From Channallabes apus (Eukaryota > Chordata > Actinopteri > Siluriformes > Clariidae), in NCBI GenBank assembly GCA_030522415.1, contig CM060113.1, forward strand, positions 17,259,651 to 17,323,650: DNA of 64,000 nt, given 5' to 3'. This document shows positions 24,749 through 34,875 of this stretch, in pieces. Position 1 is the stretch's first letter; the number at the start of each line of letters is the position of its first letter. Made by a program: the position numbers and the translations under genes. Under the pieces are notes generated by a model. That model searched no databases and had not been told where the DNA came from. It was given only the letters and a program-made list of their open reading frames with translations.

Positions 24749-25125
24749 GGCGGCACGGTGGTGTAGTGGTTAGCACTGTCGCGTTGCACCTCCAGGGTCT
24801 GGGTTCGATTCCCCGGCCAGGCTCGATTCCCGTCTCTGTGTGCATGGAGTTTGCATGTTCTCCCCGTGCTTGGTGGGTTTCCTCCGGGTACTCCGGTTTC
24901 CTCCCACAGTCCAAAGACATGCAGGTTAGTCTAATTGGCGTTCCCAAATTGACCATAGTGTGTGAATGAGTGTGTGAATGTGCGTATGTGTGTGTGCCCT
25001 GCGATGGATTGGCACCCTGTCCAGGGTGTACCCCGCCTTGTGCCCTAAGCCTCCTGGGTTAGGCTCCAGGTCCCCGCGACCCTGAATAGAGGATAAAGCG
25101 GTACAGAAGATGAATGAATGAATGA
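24749..25125 (+). mobile_element. Full-length GAAT-tailed SINE
   Basis: It starts GGCGGCACGGTGGTGTAGTG, has B box GGGTTCGATTCC at about 24803, the complete central block GGGTACTCCGGTTTCCTCCC and the 3' domain with (GAAT)n. It is the least decayed of the full-length copies here. Because it lies within ATT repeats, its duplication cannot be resolved. Confidence 0.93.
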
Positions 25126-25152
25126 ATTATTATTATTATTATTATTATTATT

Positions 25153-26293
25153 GTAAGGTTTGGGCAACTCTGCTCACCACTGATGCAAATTGCTACATGA
25201 GCAGAAGATGAACTGATTTACAAAAAGCAAAAGGTTAAAGATGACACATTTGTAACATTTTAAGAGAGGTTTTTTTCTAGCTTTTACAGTTTTGAAATAG
25301 GAACAAAGGAAAAGCCCGCAAAGTGAAATTTTGGTCATTTTTATCCATAGATTATATACAATGCTTAGTTCAGGAGACTGTGGTGGCCATACCAAAACCT
25401 TCAGCCTCCAGCTCTTGACATAGTCCATTAAGGATTTTGTGGTGTTTTATGAACATTATCCTGTTGTAGAAGCCATCTATTTTTCATATACAGGGTTTTA
25501 CAGGCAGTATAATATTTGCTTCCCTAATTTGCTCCTTTTTTTATCTATTCTTCCCTCTTCCAATGCAATGTTTTCTATGCCACTGACTGCAAAATAAGTC
25601 CAATGAATGATTGATGTGTAAAGTTTAACAGTTGGATTCCTTTCATGAAATTCTGTGGCCTTTATCTTCTAAGCATAATTTTGCTTAGGGTTGCCAAAAT
25701 GTTATGTTTTAATTACATAAGTTCACAGGGTGTGTATACGTTCATTATTTTGTTGTTCATTTAATAACTTATAAAGTTCTGATGTTGAATTTTGTGGTAA
25801 GGACACTGAAACGTTTTTTTCTGATGACTCTTTCCTGAAGGTCATATTTGTGCAGGTGTCATGGCACAATAAAACACACTGTTTTAGAATGTGTTAAATG
25901 TTCATGAAGCTCTTTTGCAGTCAAACAGGGCCTTTGATTTGCCTTTCTAGCAATCCGATATCCGATTCTCACAGAAAACGTTTTGTTGGTCTTGGTGGGA
26001 AACGTTTTGAGACATCAGGGTATTTATAAATCTTTAAATTTATGTTATCCTTTTCCAACAATGATTGTGAACAACCCTGAATGAGGTCTGACTGCTTGGT
26101 AAGTGTTCTCTGACATCTGATTTTAGTGCACAAACTTTTGCATGTCACTTGTTTCCTTTTTTTACTCTTGTAAAACACAAAAATAATACAATTATCTTGG
26201 TTAATAATTAATCTTTATCTTCCACTAACTTATCTATTTAAGGTAACTGCCATTTTGTCCAGGGGTGCCCAAACTTTTGCATGCCACTGTATG
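25153..26293 (-). mobile_element. Decayed Tc1-like transposon
   Basis: The right end CAGGGGTGCCCAAACTTTTGCATGCCACTG (near 26262-26291) is a known-looking fish Tc1 terminus, and the left end near 25157 has the matching AAGGTTTGGGCA. Minus-strand coding remnants include VLVWPPQSPELSIVYNLW (25340-25410), the catalytic-Glu block with the Asn-Pro-Ile-Glu motif destroyed. A C-terminal or N-terminal fragment lies at 25969-26178. Inactive. Confidence 0.75.
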
Positions 26294-26329
26294 TAGGAAT
26301 GGGGAAAAAAGGGAAAATAGGAAGCTGTA

Positions 26330-26600
26330 CTGAATATTAAAGGTGCTCAAAGAAGGACAGCTTCTGCTCTTGGCAGCTGAGCCTCTTGCTTGGAACTGGA
26401 GAAATACAAGCATACCAACAATGAACGATTGCGGTATTGACCCTGCTGGCCTGAGTCTAAACTGTCTTGGAAAGCCACTTCCTTTCCTCTGGCATGAGGC
26501 ACAGGTTTCTGGTGGCAAAAGCATATGTGTGATTTGAAGACATGCAGTGTGTGCACCTGAGAGAATCTCAGTTTTTCCACAAGCATGCAAGTAAAATGTT
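26330..26600. promoter_or_regulatory. Candidate conserved non-coding block
   Basis: Repeat-free sequence of even base composition (e.g. ATGAACGATTGCGGTATTGA, TCTTGGAAAGCCACTTCC). Short open frames on both strands (26343-26537, 26234-26590) have no domain and no splice support. Could be regulatory; inference only. Confidence 0.25.
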
Positions 26601-26869
26601 TAAATTTAACAGCACTGTGTGATGATTCTCTATCGTTTAAATATACTTTTTTCTATACCTGTCTATATTATTACCTTTATTTTTTGGTTAAGACAAGGCC
26701 TCAATGCTATCCTATAAACAAAGGGCATTCAAGTCCAACTGCAAGTGTACCCTTAACAAAGTCTAAGATTTTTGCATGTATGGCACTTTTCAGCCACTCA
26801 TGCACCAAATAACAATGAGAAAAAGCTAGTTCACTCTTGGACAACTATATTCTAGAGAGGCATTTCCCA
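26601..26869. other. Intergenic, no gene
   Basis: Nothing recognisable. Confidence 0.45.
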
Positions 26870-27330
26870 AGATAGGAAGGAGTAGGGAGGAGTGAGGTAC
26901 CAGGGTCTAAGGTAGAGGTCACTGACTAAGTATGTGTAGGCTGAATCCCCAATTCTCCAGGGTGACTGTAGGGTAATTAATAATTAATGCCAGAGACAGC
27001 ATGTTTGAAATGCAGATGTGATAACTGTGAGCTTGGCACAGTGCTTCAGTGGAAGCAGATTTGGAAGCTACAGGGGAAAAAGGACTCCTCTGTGAGCAGG
27101 CTAAAGTAGAGGACCTGGGTGCAAACCAAGGCTGATGGTTTAGATTAGATTCCCTTCAGCTGCTAATTACCTACATACACTTTGAAGTTTTGTGCACTTT
27201 GGAACTATGGGGAACAGTGTCTGATTCAGCCAGGGGGAATGGGGGAGAGAGGATCAAATGGATCACTACAAGAACAGGATAGTGAGTTTGAGTGTTGGGT
27301 GGGAAGATTGTGGGTAGAACTGTAGAAAAA
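26870..27330. promoter_or_regulatory. Candidate conserved non-coding element
   Basis: Balanced composition, no repeat and no credible frame. Homeodomain core sites cluster at GGTAATTAATAATTAATGCC (26972-26991) and GCTGCTAATTACC (27158-27170), separated by TTTGAAATGCAGATGTG and similar words. Looks like a vertebrate enhancer; not tested. Confidence 0.35.
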
Positions 27331-27956
27331 ACTGGCACTTTTGAACATATGCAATACATGAATGGCAGGGTATGAATATAAGGCAGATTTATTATTATTA
27401 TTTATCTATTATATTATATACTATATATTATAATTTATTTAATATAGGCATTTTATAATGTTGTGTTCAGTTGTATTTGCTTGTGTGATTTTAATAGCTT
27501 TTAATATTGAAAATGTTGGATTGAGCTGAAACCGAATGTCTAAAACAAAAATGACTTTAACTAGGATAAAAATGTTAATTAGTTCCACACTGCAAGAAAT
27601 TGTCATAACTACATAACCTGCTAGTTTTTATTCCCCATAGGTTTATTTTTTCCATTTTTCATAAATGGATCTGACTGATCAGCTGGAAAGGTACGTTTTG
27701 GTCTTGCTTCACTGTGATGGTCTTCATGAGAGCCAGTTTCATCATGGTGTCTAATGAGTTTTGGAAATGGAATTGACAATACTGTTCTTGCAAAAACTTT
27801 TCCAGAACAGCTAACCTTCATGCCCTAAAATAGCATTTGTCTGTTGTTGTTCCTTTATTAACTAATGAAACATATTTGTGTGTTGTTTAATAGTTTTGAA
27901 ATCTCCAGCTATAACATTTGTTATCAAATGTGGGGAAAAATAATAATTATATATAC
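27331..27956. other. AT-rich intergenic DNA
   Basis: Nothing recognisable. Confidence 0.45.
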
Positions 27957-28168
27957 AGTTACACCTTGGATTGCGAGCATAATTCATTCCGGAAGTGTGC
28001 TTGTATATCAAAGCACTCATACTTTATACAGTTTCAAAGTGAGTTTCCCCATAAGAAATAATGGAGACTCAGATGATTCATTAGACAAACTAAAAATTAT
28101 GAAAATAATTACTACAAAGTGTAAAGTAAATATAAGACAAATTAAACTTTAAAAAGAATTCTGACAGA

Positions 28169-28171
<3 letters not shown>

Positions 28172-28240
<69 letters not shown>
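28172..28240. repeat. (GT)n microsatellite
   Basis: Pure GT run of about 69 bp. Confidence 0.97.
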
Positions 28241-28241
<1 letters not shown>

Positions 28242-28348
28242 CCGCATCTGAGTGTATGTGTGTGTTTGTGTGGGTGTACTGTATGTGTAAAGCTGAAGTA
28301 AATCGAGAGGAGAGGAGAAGGCGGGGGCTTACTTTGTAGGATGGCTTT

Positions 28349-28351
<3 letters not shown>

Positions 28352-28380
<29 letters not shown>
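28352..28380. repeat. (CA)n microsatellite
   Basis: CA run of 29 bp, complementary to the GT run 112 bp upstream; the two can pair as a long hairpin. Confidence 0.97.
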
Positions 28381-28383
<3 letters not shown>

Positions 28384-28745
28384 GCAGGTGTACTTGCGCA
28401 CACAAACACACACACACATAGACACTAACGGAACCACTGCTCTGTCAGAAAAACTCTAACAAGGAACATTTGTAATGATACTTGCATGTGCACACAGAAT
28501 GTGAATGGAATCATGCTTTCTAACAGCAAAAGACTCTCGATCTTCTCTAATGACACTTGCTTTTGCTTTATGTTGACTACTATATATAAGTGACGCACAC
28601 ACACTGAGACTGATCATGGAAGACGATTACCTATAATCCCATAGTGCACGAGAGAGAAGAACCATTTGCTCAATTGTGATCAAGTGAAGTTTGACAGACA
28701 AAGCGCTTGCATACTACTCATATATATATACTGTATACTGTATAT

Positions 28746-29502
28746 ATATATAGCAAACGCAAACACCTGGCATCATTATTCAGTAGAATAGGATAGTCAG
28801 TAATTAATGAAATACAATGAGAAATAACCAGTAACTTTCATGTTTACAGGCTTAAAGTGAAAAAACAGCAGGCTTACAAAGGGTAACATGGCATCCGGTT
28901 CTATAACTACAGTGTCTACATATACTTTTTAAAATTGCAGGGTTTTTTTATGTAAAAATGGCATAAGATAAATCAAATTAAATCATTGCATACCTTTATT
29001 GTATTATAGCAACCAATAAAAGTTTAAAAAGGAAGAATTACACACTCATAATGGAGTTTCTGACTGTGCTCAGAAATAACCAGTTCCATTTAAACTCATG
29101 TACAGAAATAACCTGTCATCAGGTAAGTGATTCTGATTAACCTCAAATAAATGTTTGTTTCTGTGGGATTTTCTTGATATATCCTTCTGTTTAATCCAAA
29201 TCCTGGAACTGTGGTCCACAAAAATTGATTACATTATCTCCCTGTCAATGTTTATTAATCAGGAGAAATGAAATTGCCAGTACCATGAAACACCATCCTC
29301 AAAAAATATGGGAACACCCTGTGACGTTACCAGAAGCATGCAGTAGACATACTTTACCTCTCCGTGGACAAAAGAGGAAAAAAACAGTGAAGCAAGGATG
29401 TCAAGGGACCTACAGCAACATTAGAGAAACTGCAGGAATATCTTGCCATGAATGAACAGTCTTTGTAAAAATCTCTCATATTCTTCATATGTACCCCAAA
29501 CT
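28746..29502. other. Intergenic, no gene
   Basis: Nothing recognisable; a short plus frame (29225-29455) lacks domains. Confidence 0.45.
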
Positions 29503-29673
29503 ACACTGCCTTGTCAACATACAATTTGCACACTAATATTTCATTCAACTTCATTAAGCTTTGATTACCATATGCAATGTGGTGGCCAATTCATATGTAA
29601 ACATAATTCCTCATGCTCCCAGAATCACTTATTCACAGTTTCAGTCCTGGAATACACATGCTATAAGGAAAGA
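29503..29673 (+). repeat. 171-bp duplicate, copy A
   Basis: About 96 percent identical to 36948-37119, same orientation, 7.4 kb apart, on the two sides of the sushi element. It contains CATTAAGCTTTGATTACC and CATATGCAATGTGG. The flanks of the two copies differ. No tail or inverted ends. Confidence 0.9.
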
Positions 29674-30127
29674 AAAACTCCATGGATGTGAAAGCATGAT
29701 TATTCATATATCTTCCTGACTACCAGGAAAAGAAACATTCAAATTACTTTTATTTTTCCTTTTTCCAATTGTTTGAAATGCAATGAGCATACTGACAAGT
29801 TTTTTGTTTTTTTTTACTTTTATGTTCGCAATATGTTGTGTCCACCACACTGGACAACGGAAGTTAGTATATCAGAAAACGAACCATGAACACAACAAGG
29901 AAATTACAAAGAATATTTTTGTAATTTACATTTAATGTACATTTATAATGTAAACTTTTATAAATGCTCACTTATCATGGAAAAACATTCATACATTACA
30001 TTAGAACATTAAAGTGTTTTTTAGAGATTCTTGTAAAATAAAACAATAACATTTCAAGATAATTTTTTTATCAATAAAAAAGGATAAGCACTTACATTTT
30101 CTTCTTTACATAAAATGTCCTGGTGGT
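29674..30127. other. AT-rich intergenic DNA
   Basis: Nothing recognisable. Confidence 0.5.
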
Positions 30128-30132
30128 GATGA

Positions 30133-30515
30133 TGTCAAGATGGACTAACCTGAGGTGACCAGAAGACGTAGCTTTAGCGGTTAGCCCAATGTAGCGTGGA
30201 GGATAAACCCAAACGCGGAAAGAAGCGAGCAGGCAGGATAACCACGCGATTTAGTTTAAGGACTCTCACAAAAGCGGAGCAAGGGAAAAACACAAATTTA
30301 ACCCGCGTCCTAAAAATACACACACAATAGCAAAGACAAACGGAACCAACATGTGAGTACTCACGGTTTGCTGAAACGACAGCTGGAGCTGACATGGGCC
30401 GAACTCAATGACTGAGCGGTAAGCCATCGTTTGTTTACCTCTTTTATACTTCCTGGTTTTGCGCCCGTCTTACTTCCGGGTCCTAGTGCCGGGCGCAGAT
30501 TGAGTGTGTATGACA
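30133..30515 (-). repeat. 3' LTR of sushi element
   Basis: 383 bp, bounded by TGTCA...TGACA (perfect 5-bp inverted ends). It matches the other LTR except C at 30412. On the element's sense strand it holds TATAAAAG followed 31 nt later by GCTCAGTCATT (30417 down to 30407), which is exactly complementary to the primer binding site. The pol stop codon lies inside it. Confidence 0.97.
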
Positions 30516-31945
30516 GTACCCCCCTGTCCAGGACTGGCTGTGACGGTAGTCCCGAATTAGCTGGGGGTCGAGAATGAACCGGGCCGGGATCCAAGATCGC
30601 TCCTCGGGGCCATAGCCCTCCCAGTCCACCAGGTATTGCGTACCTTTGCCCCGAGGGCGCGAGTCAAGGATTCGGCGCACGGTGTAGGCGGGACCGCCGT
30701 CGATGATCCGGGGAGGAGGAGCTGGGGGGGTGGGTGGAATCATGGGTGAGGTGATGAAGGGCTTGAACTGGGACAGGTGGAAGACTGGATGGATCCGGAG
30801 CGCCGCAGGCAGCTGGAGCCGGTAGGTGACAGGGTTAATTCTGTGAGTGATGTGGTATGGTCCGATGAATCTGGGGGAAAGCTTCTTTGACTCGGTGCGG
30901 AGGTGGAGGTTTTTTGTGGACAGCCATACCTTGTCACCTACGTGGTATAGTCGTCCCGGAGGATGTCGGCGGCGATGTTGGTGGATGTAGCGGGAATTGG
31001 CACGTTGGATGGCCTGGTTGGTCGTAGTCCAGAGCCGCCGACATCTGCGGACCAACTGTTGGGCTGACGGTACATCAACCTCCAGCTCTGGGTGGTTGAA
31101 GACGGTGGGTTGGAAACCGTGGCATACCTCAAATGGGCTTAGGTTAGTGGCAGAGGAGATGTGGAGGTTGTGTGATAGTTCCGCCCAAATGAGGTAGCGT
31201 GCCCAGGAGCGCTGACGGTCCGCTACGAAACATCTCAGGTAGCGCTCCAGTTGTTGGTTGGTCCGCTCCGTCTGACCGTTAGTCTGTGGGTGGTATCCGG
31301 AGGACAGACTGCAGGTGGAATCGATCAGACGGCAGAAGGCCTTCCAGAACCGGGCTGTGAACTGGGGCCCTCTGTCCGAGACGATATCCTTGGGGAACCC
31401 ATGCAGACGGACTACGTGCTCTAAAATCAGCTCTGCTGTTTCCTTTGCTGACGGGAGTCCGGCGAGAGCCACCAGATGCACGGTCTTAGAGAACCGATCC
31501 ACGATCGTGAGGATGGTGTCCTTTCCTTCGGAGGCCGGCAGGCCCGTGATGAAGTCCACGGCAATGTGCGTCCAGGGCCGTCGAGGGACTGGAAGGGGTT
31601 GCAGTTCTCCTGGAGAGGGTCGGTTGGTGGTCTTTGCCCTGGCACACACTGGGCATGCCTGAACGAACTCTTGGACGTCCCTCGTCATGGATGGCCACCA
31701 GAAGTCGCGCTGGATAAATTGGAGGGATCGTCGGGTGCCTGGATGGCCCGAAATTGGGGAGGAGTGTCCCCAGTGGAGAACCTCGGGTCTCATCCCTTCA
31801 GGCACGAAGAGTCGTCCAGGTGGCACACCTGCCGGTTCGGTCTCTGTACCTCGTGCCTGGCGCACTCTCGTTTCCAGGTCCAGTTGCAGGGGTGCGATGA
31901 TCTTGGAAGAGGGGAGGACAGGCGCGGGGTCCGCCCGGGGGGGGG
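30483..31945 (-). CDS. sushi pol part 2: integrase and chromodomain
   Basis: The integrase half of pol, read in a different frame from the RT half because of the G9 run at 31937-31945. It remains open from that run to the stop at 30483. Counting from the GTG codon at 31863-31865, there is an HHCC zinc-binding region (His31/34, His41, Cys71, Cys74). The DDE core has Asp104 (VDFITGLP), Asp164 (SDRGPQF) and Glu200 (GQTERTN), with 35 residues between the last two as in retroviral-type integrases. A GPY/F-like FIGPYHI motif follows, then a C-terminal chromodomain at about 394-443 ([10 protein letters not shown]...YLVDWEGYG). The chromodomain probably targets insertion to particular histone marks. 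All catalytic residues are present. Confidence 0.95.
30516..30527 (-). other. Polypurine tract
   Basis: On the element's sense strand ACAGGGGGGTAC immediately precedes the 3' LTR (TGTCA). This is the expected plus-strand primer position; the purine run is short (AGGGGGG), with TAC at the LTR border. Confidence 0.7.
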
Positions 31946-33894
31946 TCCACCTCTAGTTGTCGGGAGAGGGCGTCAGCTTTGGTGTTCTTGGGCCCCGGGC
32001 GGTATGAGAGGTGGAAGTTGTAATTCTCAAAGAATAATGCCCACCGCGCCTGTCGTGGATTTAACTGTTTAATGTTTCGGATGGTGATTAGATTTTGATG
32101 GTCCGTCCAGACTATGAATGGCTCACTGATGCCCTGGAGCCAGTGACGCCACTCCTCCAGAGCCCACTTTATGGCCAGCAGTTCGCGGTCCCCTACCCCG
32201 TATCGCTGCTGAGTGGAGTCAAATTTTCTGGAGAAAAAACCACAAGGGTGTAGTTTTTGGTCTGGACCTTGCTGTGAGAGGATAGCTCCAGCGCCCACAT
32301 CTGAAGCATCCACCTCCACAACGAATGATTTATTGACATCTGGGTGGTGGAGAATCGGTGCAGTGGTGAAGCGGTGACACAGTGATCGAAAAGCGGAGAC
32401 AGCTGCCGGGTTGAGGTGAAAAGGGAGAGAGGAGGGACGGGTCAGAGCGGTTAGGGGGGCGGCAACTGTACTGTAGTCCCGGATAAAGCGACGATAGAAG
32501 TTCGCAAACCCGAGAAACCGTTGAAGCTGTTTGAGGGTCTTGGGTAGGGGCCAATGACGCACAACCTCTAGCTTCTGCGGGTCCATGGCCACACCCTGGG
32601 GCGAGATGACAAAACCCAGGAACGTGGTGGAGCGCTCGTGAAAAGCACACTTTTCCAACTTACAGTACAGTTGGTGGGCGAGTAATCTCTTTAGAACCGC
32701 CCTGACGTGCTGGGTGTGTTCTTCCATGGTGCGTGAATAAATTAAAATATCGTCCAGGTATGCGAATGCCCACCGACCGAGCATGTCCCGAAGGACGTCG
32801 TTAATGAAGTGTTGGAATGCGGCGGGGGCATTGCACAGTCCGAATGGGATGACAAGAGTTTCATAATGTCCGGTGGGGGTGATGAATGCCGTCTTCCACT
32901 CATCGCCCTCTCTGATGCGCACCAAGTTGTAGGCGCTCCGGAGGTCCAACTTCGTAAAGATGGTGGCGCCAGAGAGGGCGTCCAGGGCTGAGTTGGTAAG
33001 AGGCAGAGGATGTCGATTTTTGATGGTGAGATGGTTGAGCCCCCGATAGTCGACACAAGGGCGAAGTTCACCGCCTCTCTTCTTCACGAAGAAGAACCCC
33101 GCGGCGGCAGGTGAGGAGGAGGGCCTGATGGTTCCTTGGCGCAGGGCGTTGTTTACGTATTCCTCCATCACCTGGGTCTCGGTGGGTGTGAGTGAGTAGA
33201 GATGGCCGCGGGGGGGGATCGTACCGGGTTGGAGGTCTATGGCGAGGTCGTATGGACGATGAGGAGGAAGATGGGTGGCTCGTCGCCTGCAGAAAACCTC
33301 CGATAGGTCTCGGTACGGTTCGGGGATGGAGTTGGTGTCGACGTCGGGGGCCTCGGACTCCCTAGAGCACGTCCCAGCCGCTGCCCGTAGGCATAGTTCG
33401 TTGCAGGTCGCGCCCCACTGAAGGATCCGATTCTGGGTCCAGGAGATTAGAGGGTCATGTTGGAGCAGCCAGGGATGACCAAGGATGATGGGTGGAGATG
33501 AGATGGAGGTGACGAAGAATTTTAACTGTTCATGGTGTTGGTTGATGGAGACGGTGATGGGTTCTGTTCGGGTGCTGATTGGGCTGGTGGAGAGGGGGCG
33601 ACCGTCGACAGAGGTGATGCGAACGGGCTGGGATAACGCCTCGAGTTTTACCCCCAGGGTTTTGGCATATGCAGAGTCAATGAAGTTACCTGCTGCCCCG
33701 GAGTCGATGAACGCAGCACTTCGGACCCGTTTGTGGCCAACCTGGAGGTGTACCTGAACCGTGAGACGGGAGGAGTTGGTGGTGATGGCGGAGAGACGAA
33801 GGTGACCCGGCGAGTATCTCTCTCCTCTCACCGGGCCTGGGCGTTTCCCGGTCTGAGCGGGCAGGTTGCCCTGTGATGTGTAGCTGACCCGCAA
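31798..33894 (-). CDS. sushi pol part 1: protease, RT, RNase H
   Basis: A 698-codon frame entered from gag by -1 frameshift. The aspartic protease is at about 60-150 with DSGAAGNF (Asp64), the DSG variant common in this group. Reverse transcriptase spans about 230-430 with VDYRGLN (281), KLDLRSAYN (315) and the catalytic YLDDILIYS (379-387). RNase H spans about 525-645 with Asp529 ([11 protein letters not shown]), [12 protein letters not shown] (571) and the TDHQNL block (Asp598), ending DALSR. Just after this, at the G9 run 31937-31945, the frame drifts into about 50 residues without homology and stops at 31798. The integrase continues in another frame. Confidence 0.96.
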   Translation of the reverse strand: MRVSYTSQGNLPAQTGKRPGPVRGERYSPGHLRLSAITTNSSRLTVQVHLQVGHKRVRSAAFIDSGAAGNFIDSAYAKTLGVKLEALSQPVRITSVDGRPLSTSPISTRTEPITVSINQHHEQLKFFVTSISSPPIILGHPWLLQHDPLISWTQNRILQWGATCNELCLRAAAGTCSRESEAPDVDTNSIPEPYRDLSEVFCRRRATHLPPHRPYDLAIDLQPGTIPPRGHLYSLTPTETQVMEEYVNNALRQGTIRPSSSPAAAGFFFVKKRGGELRPCVDYRGLNHLTIKNRHPLPLTNSALDALSGATIFTKLDLRSAYNLVRIREGDEWKTAFITPTGHYETLVIPFGLCNAPAAFQHFINDVLRDMLGRWAFAYLDDILIYSRTMEEHTQHVRAVLKRLLAHQLYCKLEKCAFHERSTTFLGFVISPQGVAMDPQKLEVVRHWPLPKTLKQLQRFLGFANFYRRFIRDYSTVAAPLTALTRPSSLPFHLNPAAVSAFRSLCHRFTTAPILHHPDVNKSFVVEVDASDVGAGAILSQQGPDQKLHPCGFFSRKFDSTQQRYGVGDRELLAIKWALEEWRHWLQGISEPFIVWTDHQNLITIRNIKQLNPRQARWALFFENYNFHLSYRPGPKNTKADALSRQLEVDPPPGGPRACPPLFQDHRTPATGPGNESAPGTRYRDRTGRCATWTTLRA
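33804..33849 (-). promoter_or_regulatory. -1 frameshift site GGGAAAC plus stem
   Basis: On the sense strand the heptamer G GGA AAC (33849-33843) is in register with gag (X XXY YYZ). The -1 frame reads directly into pol ([10 protein letters not shown]). Five nt downstream, GGCCCGG (33837-33831) can pair with CCGGGTC (33810-33804) in a 7-bp stem with one G-U pair around a 20-nt loop that includes the gag stop codon (33830-33828). GGGAAAC is the same slippery heptamer known from PEG10. Stem formation is inference. Confidence 0.92.
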
Positions 33895-34663
33895 TAGGCA
33901 CAGAGCCCTTCACGAAAGCGTCTCTCCCGTTCTGCAGCGGTCAAGGAGGCGCGTCCTAGTTGCATGGGTTCCCCGGCTCCGGTGTCAACCACGGCAGGAG
34001 GTGGAGAACCGACATGTCCCGGGGTGGCGTAGGTGGCGGAGTCTGCGGGGCGTGGAGTGGTGACAGTGAAGGCGGGTGCTGGTCGTGAAGTGGTGACGGC
34101 GAAGGTGGGTGCAGGTGGCACGGTGCGAGGGGCTGGCCTCGGACGAGAGAGGAGGCGCTGGTCGATCCGGAGAGCGAGTTGGATCAGGCCCTCCAGGGTC
34201 GCAGGAAGCTCTCGCCCGGCTAGTTCGTCCTTAATTCGAGAAGCCAGTCCCTCGTAGTAGGATGTCCGGAGTGCTGCATCGCCCCACGTTGTTTGGACGG
34301 CGAGAGTGCGAAACTCGGCCGTATAGCGGCTCACGGGCAATCCTCCCTGCCTCAGGTGATAAAGTCTGGTGTCGGTCTCCACCTCGCCCGCTGGATGTTC
34401 GAAAGTGAGTTTGAGTTGGTGAGTGAACTCATTGTAAGAGTGGGCGGTGTCTGTATCTGCCTGTAAAACTGCCGTGGCCCACTCTGCTGCCTGCCCTTTT
34501 AGCAACGAGACGAGAAGAGCAATGCGAAGGCGATCGGTGGAGTATTTGGTGGCATTAAACTCAAACACCAGATCGAGAGCTGTCAGAAAAACGCTGCACT
34601 TCCCGTCCGTGCCGTTCCACTTCTCTGGTAGAGAAAGAAAAACATCAGAAGGAGGGGGGGGGG
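33828..34663 (-). CDS. sushi gag, main part
   Basis: Capsid-like and nucleocapsid part of gag. It is open from the G10 run (34654-34663) to the stop at 33828, although the first listed start codon (GTG) is at 34568. It contains [20 protein letters not shown], the classic start of the Ty3 gag capsid domain, then [14 protein letters not shown] and [15 protein letters not shown]. The C-terminus has a single zinc knuckle [14 protein letters not shown] (C-x2-C-x4-H-x4-C). It ends RPGNAQAR over the slippery site and is -1 relative to pol. The region between capsid and knuckle is rich in Pro, Ala and Thr with internal TVTT-RPAPA repeats. Confidence 0.94.
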
Positions 34664-34873
34664 ATGCGGCGCCGCGGCCTCCGCGGCGTGCGATCGAGCA
34701 GTGACGTCATCAACAGCTGCGCGGAGATCCGTATTCTCCCGCCGGAGCTCAGCGACCTCGCGGCGGAGAGAAGCGAGATCCGCGGTTAGCTGATTGATTA
34801 GCGCCGCATGCTGATCTACAACGTCGCAGAGACTCGCATAATCCGCTGGGTTTACCGCGGAGGGCTCAGTCAT
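34654..34873 (-). CDS. sushi gag, N-terminal part (other frame)
   Basis: The ATG at 34873 lies only 2 nt inside the 5' LTR border and itself belongs to the primer binding site. The frame encodes about 70 residues with a coiled-coil heptad pattern (LINQLTADLASLRREVAELR), then [10 protein letters not shown], and runs into the G10 tract at 34654-34663. After it, the gag reading continues one frame over, while this frame drifts to a stop at 34583. The break has the sense of a missing base (or two extra) in the run. Confidence 0.88.
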
Positions 34874-34874
34874 T
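34864..34874 (-). other. Self-primer binding site
   Basis: Sense AATGACTGAGC, one nt after the 5' LTR. It is exactly complementary over 11 nt to GCTCAGTCATT in the 3' LTR (30417-30407), and to the 5' LTR copy with one mismatch. That LTR sequence lies 31 nt downstream of TATAAAAG, where transcription should start. Tf1 is known to prime reverse transcription with the first 11 nt of its own mRNA. No tRNA-complementary 18-mer is seen here. Confidence 0.9.
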
Positions 34875-34875
34875 C

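Larger units (their letters stand above)
27957..28745 (+). mobile_element. pogo/Tigger-like MITE with GT/CA arrays
   Basis: It begins TACACCTTGGATTGCGAGCA, related to the end at 17681, followed by 'TTCATTCCGGAAGTGTGCTTG' and 'GAGTTTCCCCATAAGAAATAATGGA', familiar from a fish non-autonomous family. The interior holds a GT and a CA microsatellite and a 16-bp inverted repeat (28159-28174 / 28435-28450, TTCTGACAGAGCAGTG). The right end is degraded into a TA-rich run near 28715-28750. Confidence 0.55.

Noticed and set aside
26234..26590. 118-codon minus frame in a repeat-free block
   Set aside because: Composition is not protein-like over its length and opposing frames are equally open; regulatory DNA is a better guess.
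28142..28417. 91-codon minus frame rich in Thr-His and Cys-Val
   Set aside because: Product of GT/CA microsatellites read in frame.
30174..30395. 73-codon frame repeated in both LTRs (also 34917-35138)
   Set aside because: It lies in R-U5 of the LTR; it starts at no plausible translation start and is explained by LTR duplication.
31476..32072. 198-codon plus frame antisense to sushi pol
   Set aside because: Shadow of the conserved integrase/RNase H coding strand.
34583..34653. Gag N-terminal frame beyond the G10 run as a genuine alternative C-terminus
   Set aside because: The residues after the run ([10 protein letters not shown]...) have no gag character, whereas the neighbouring frame gives the conserved WNGTDGK capsid start.
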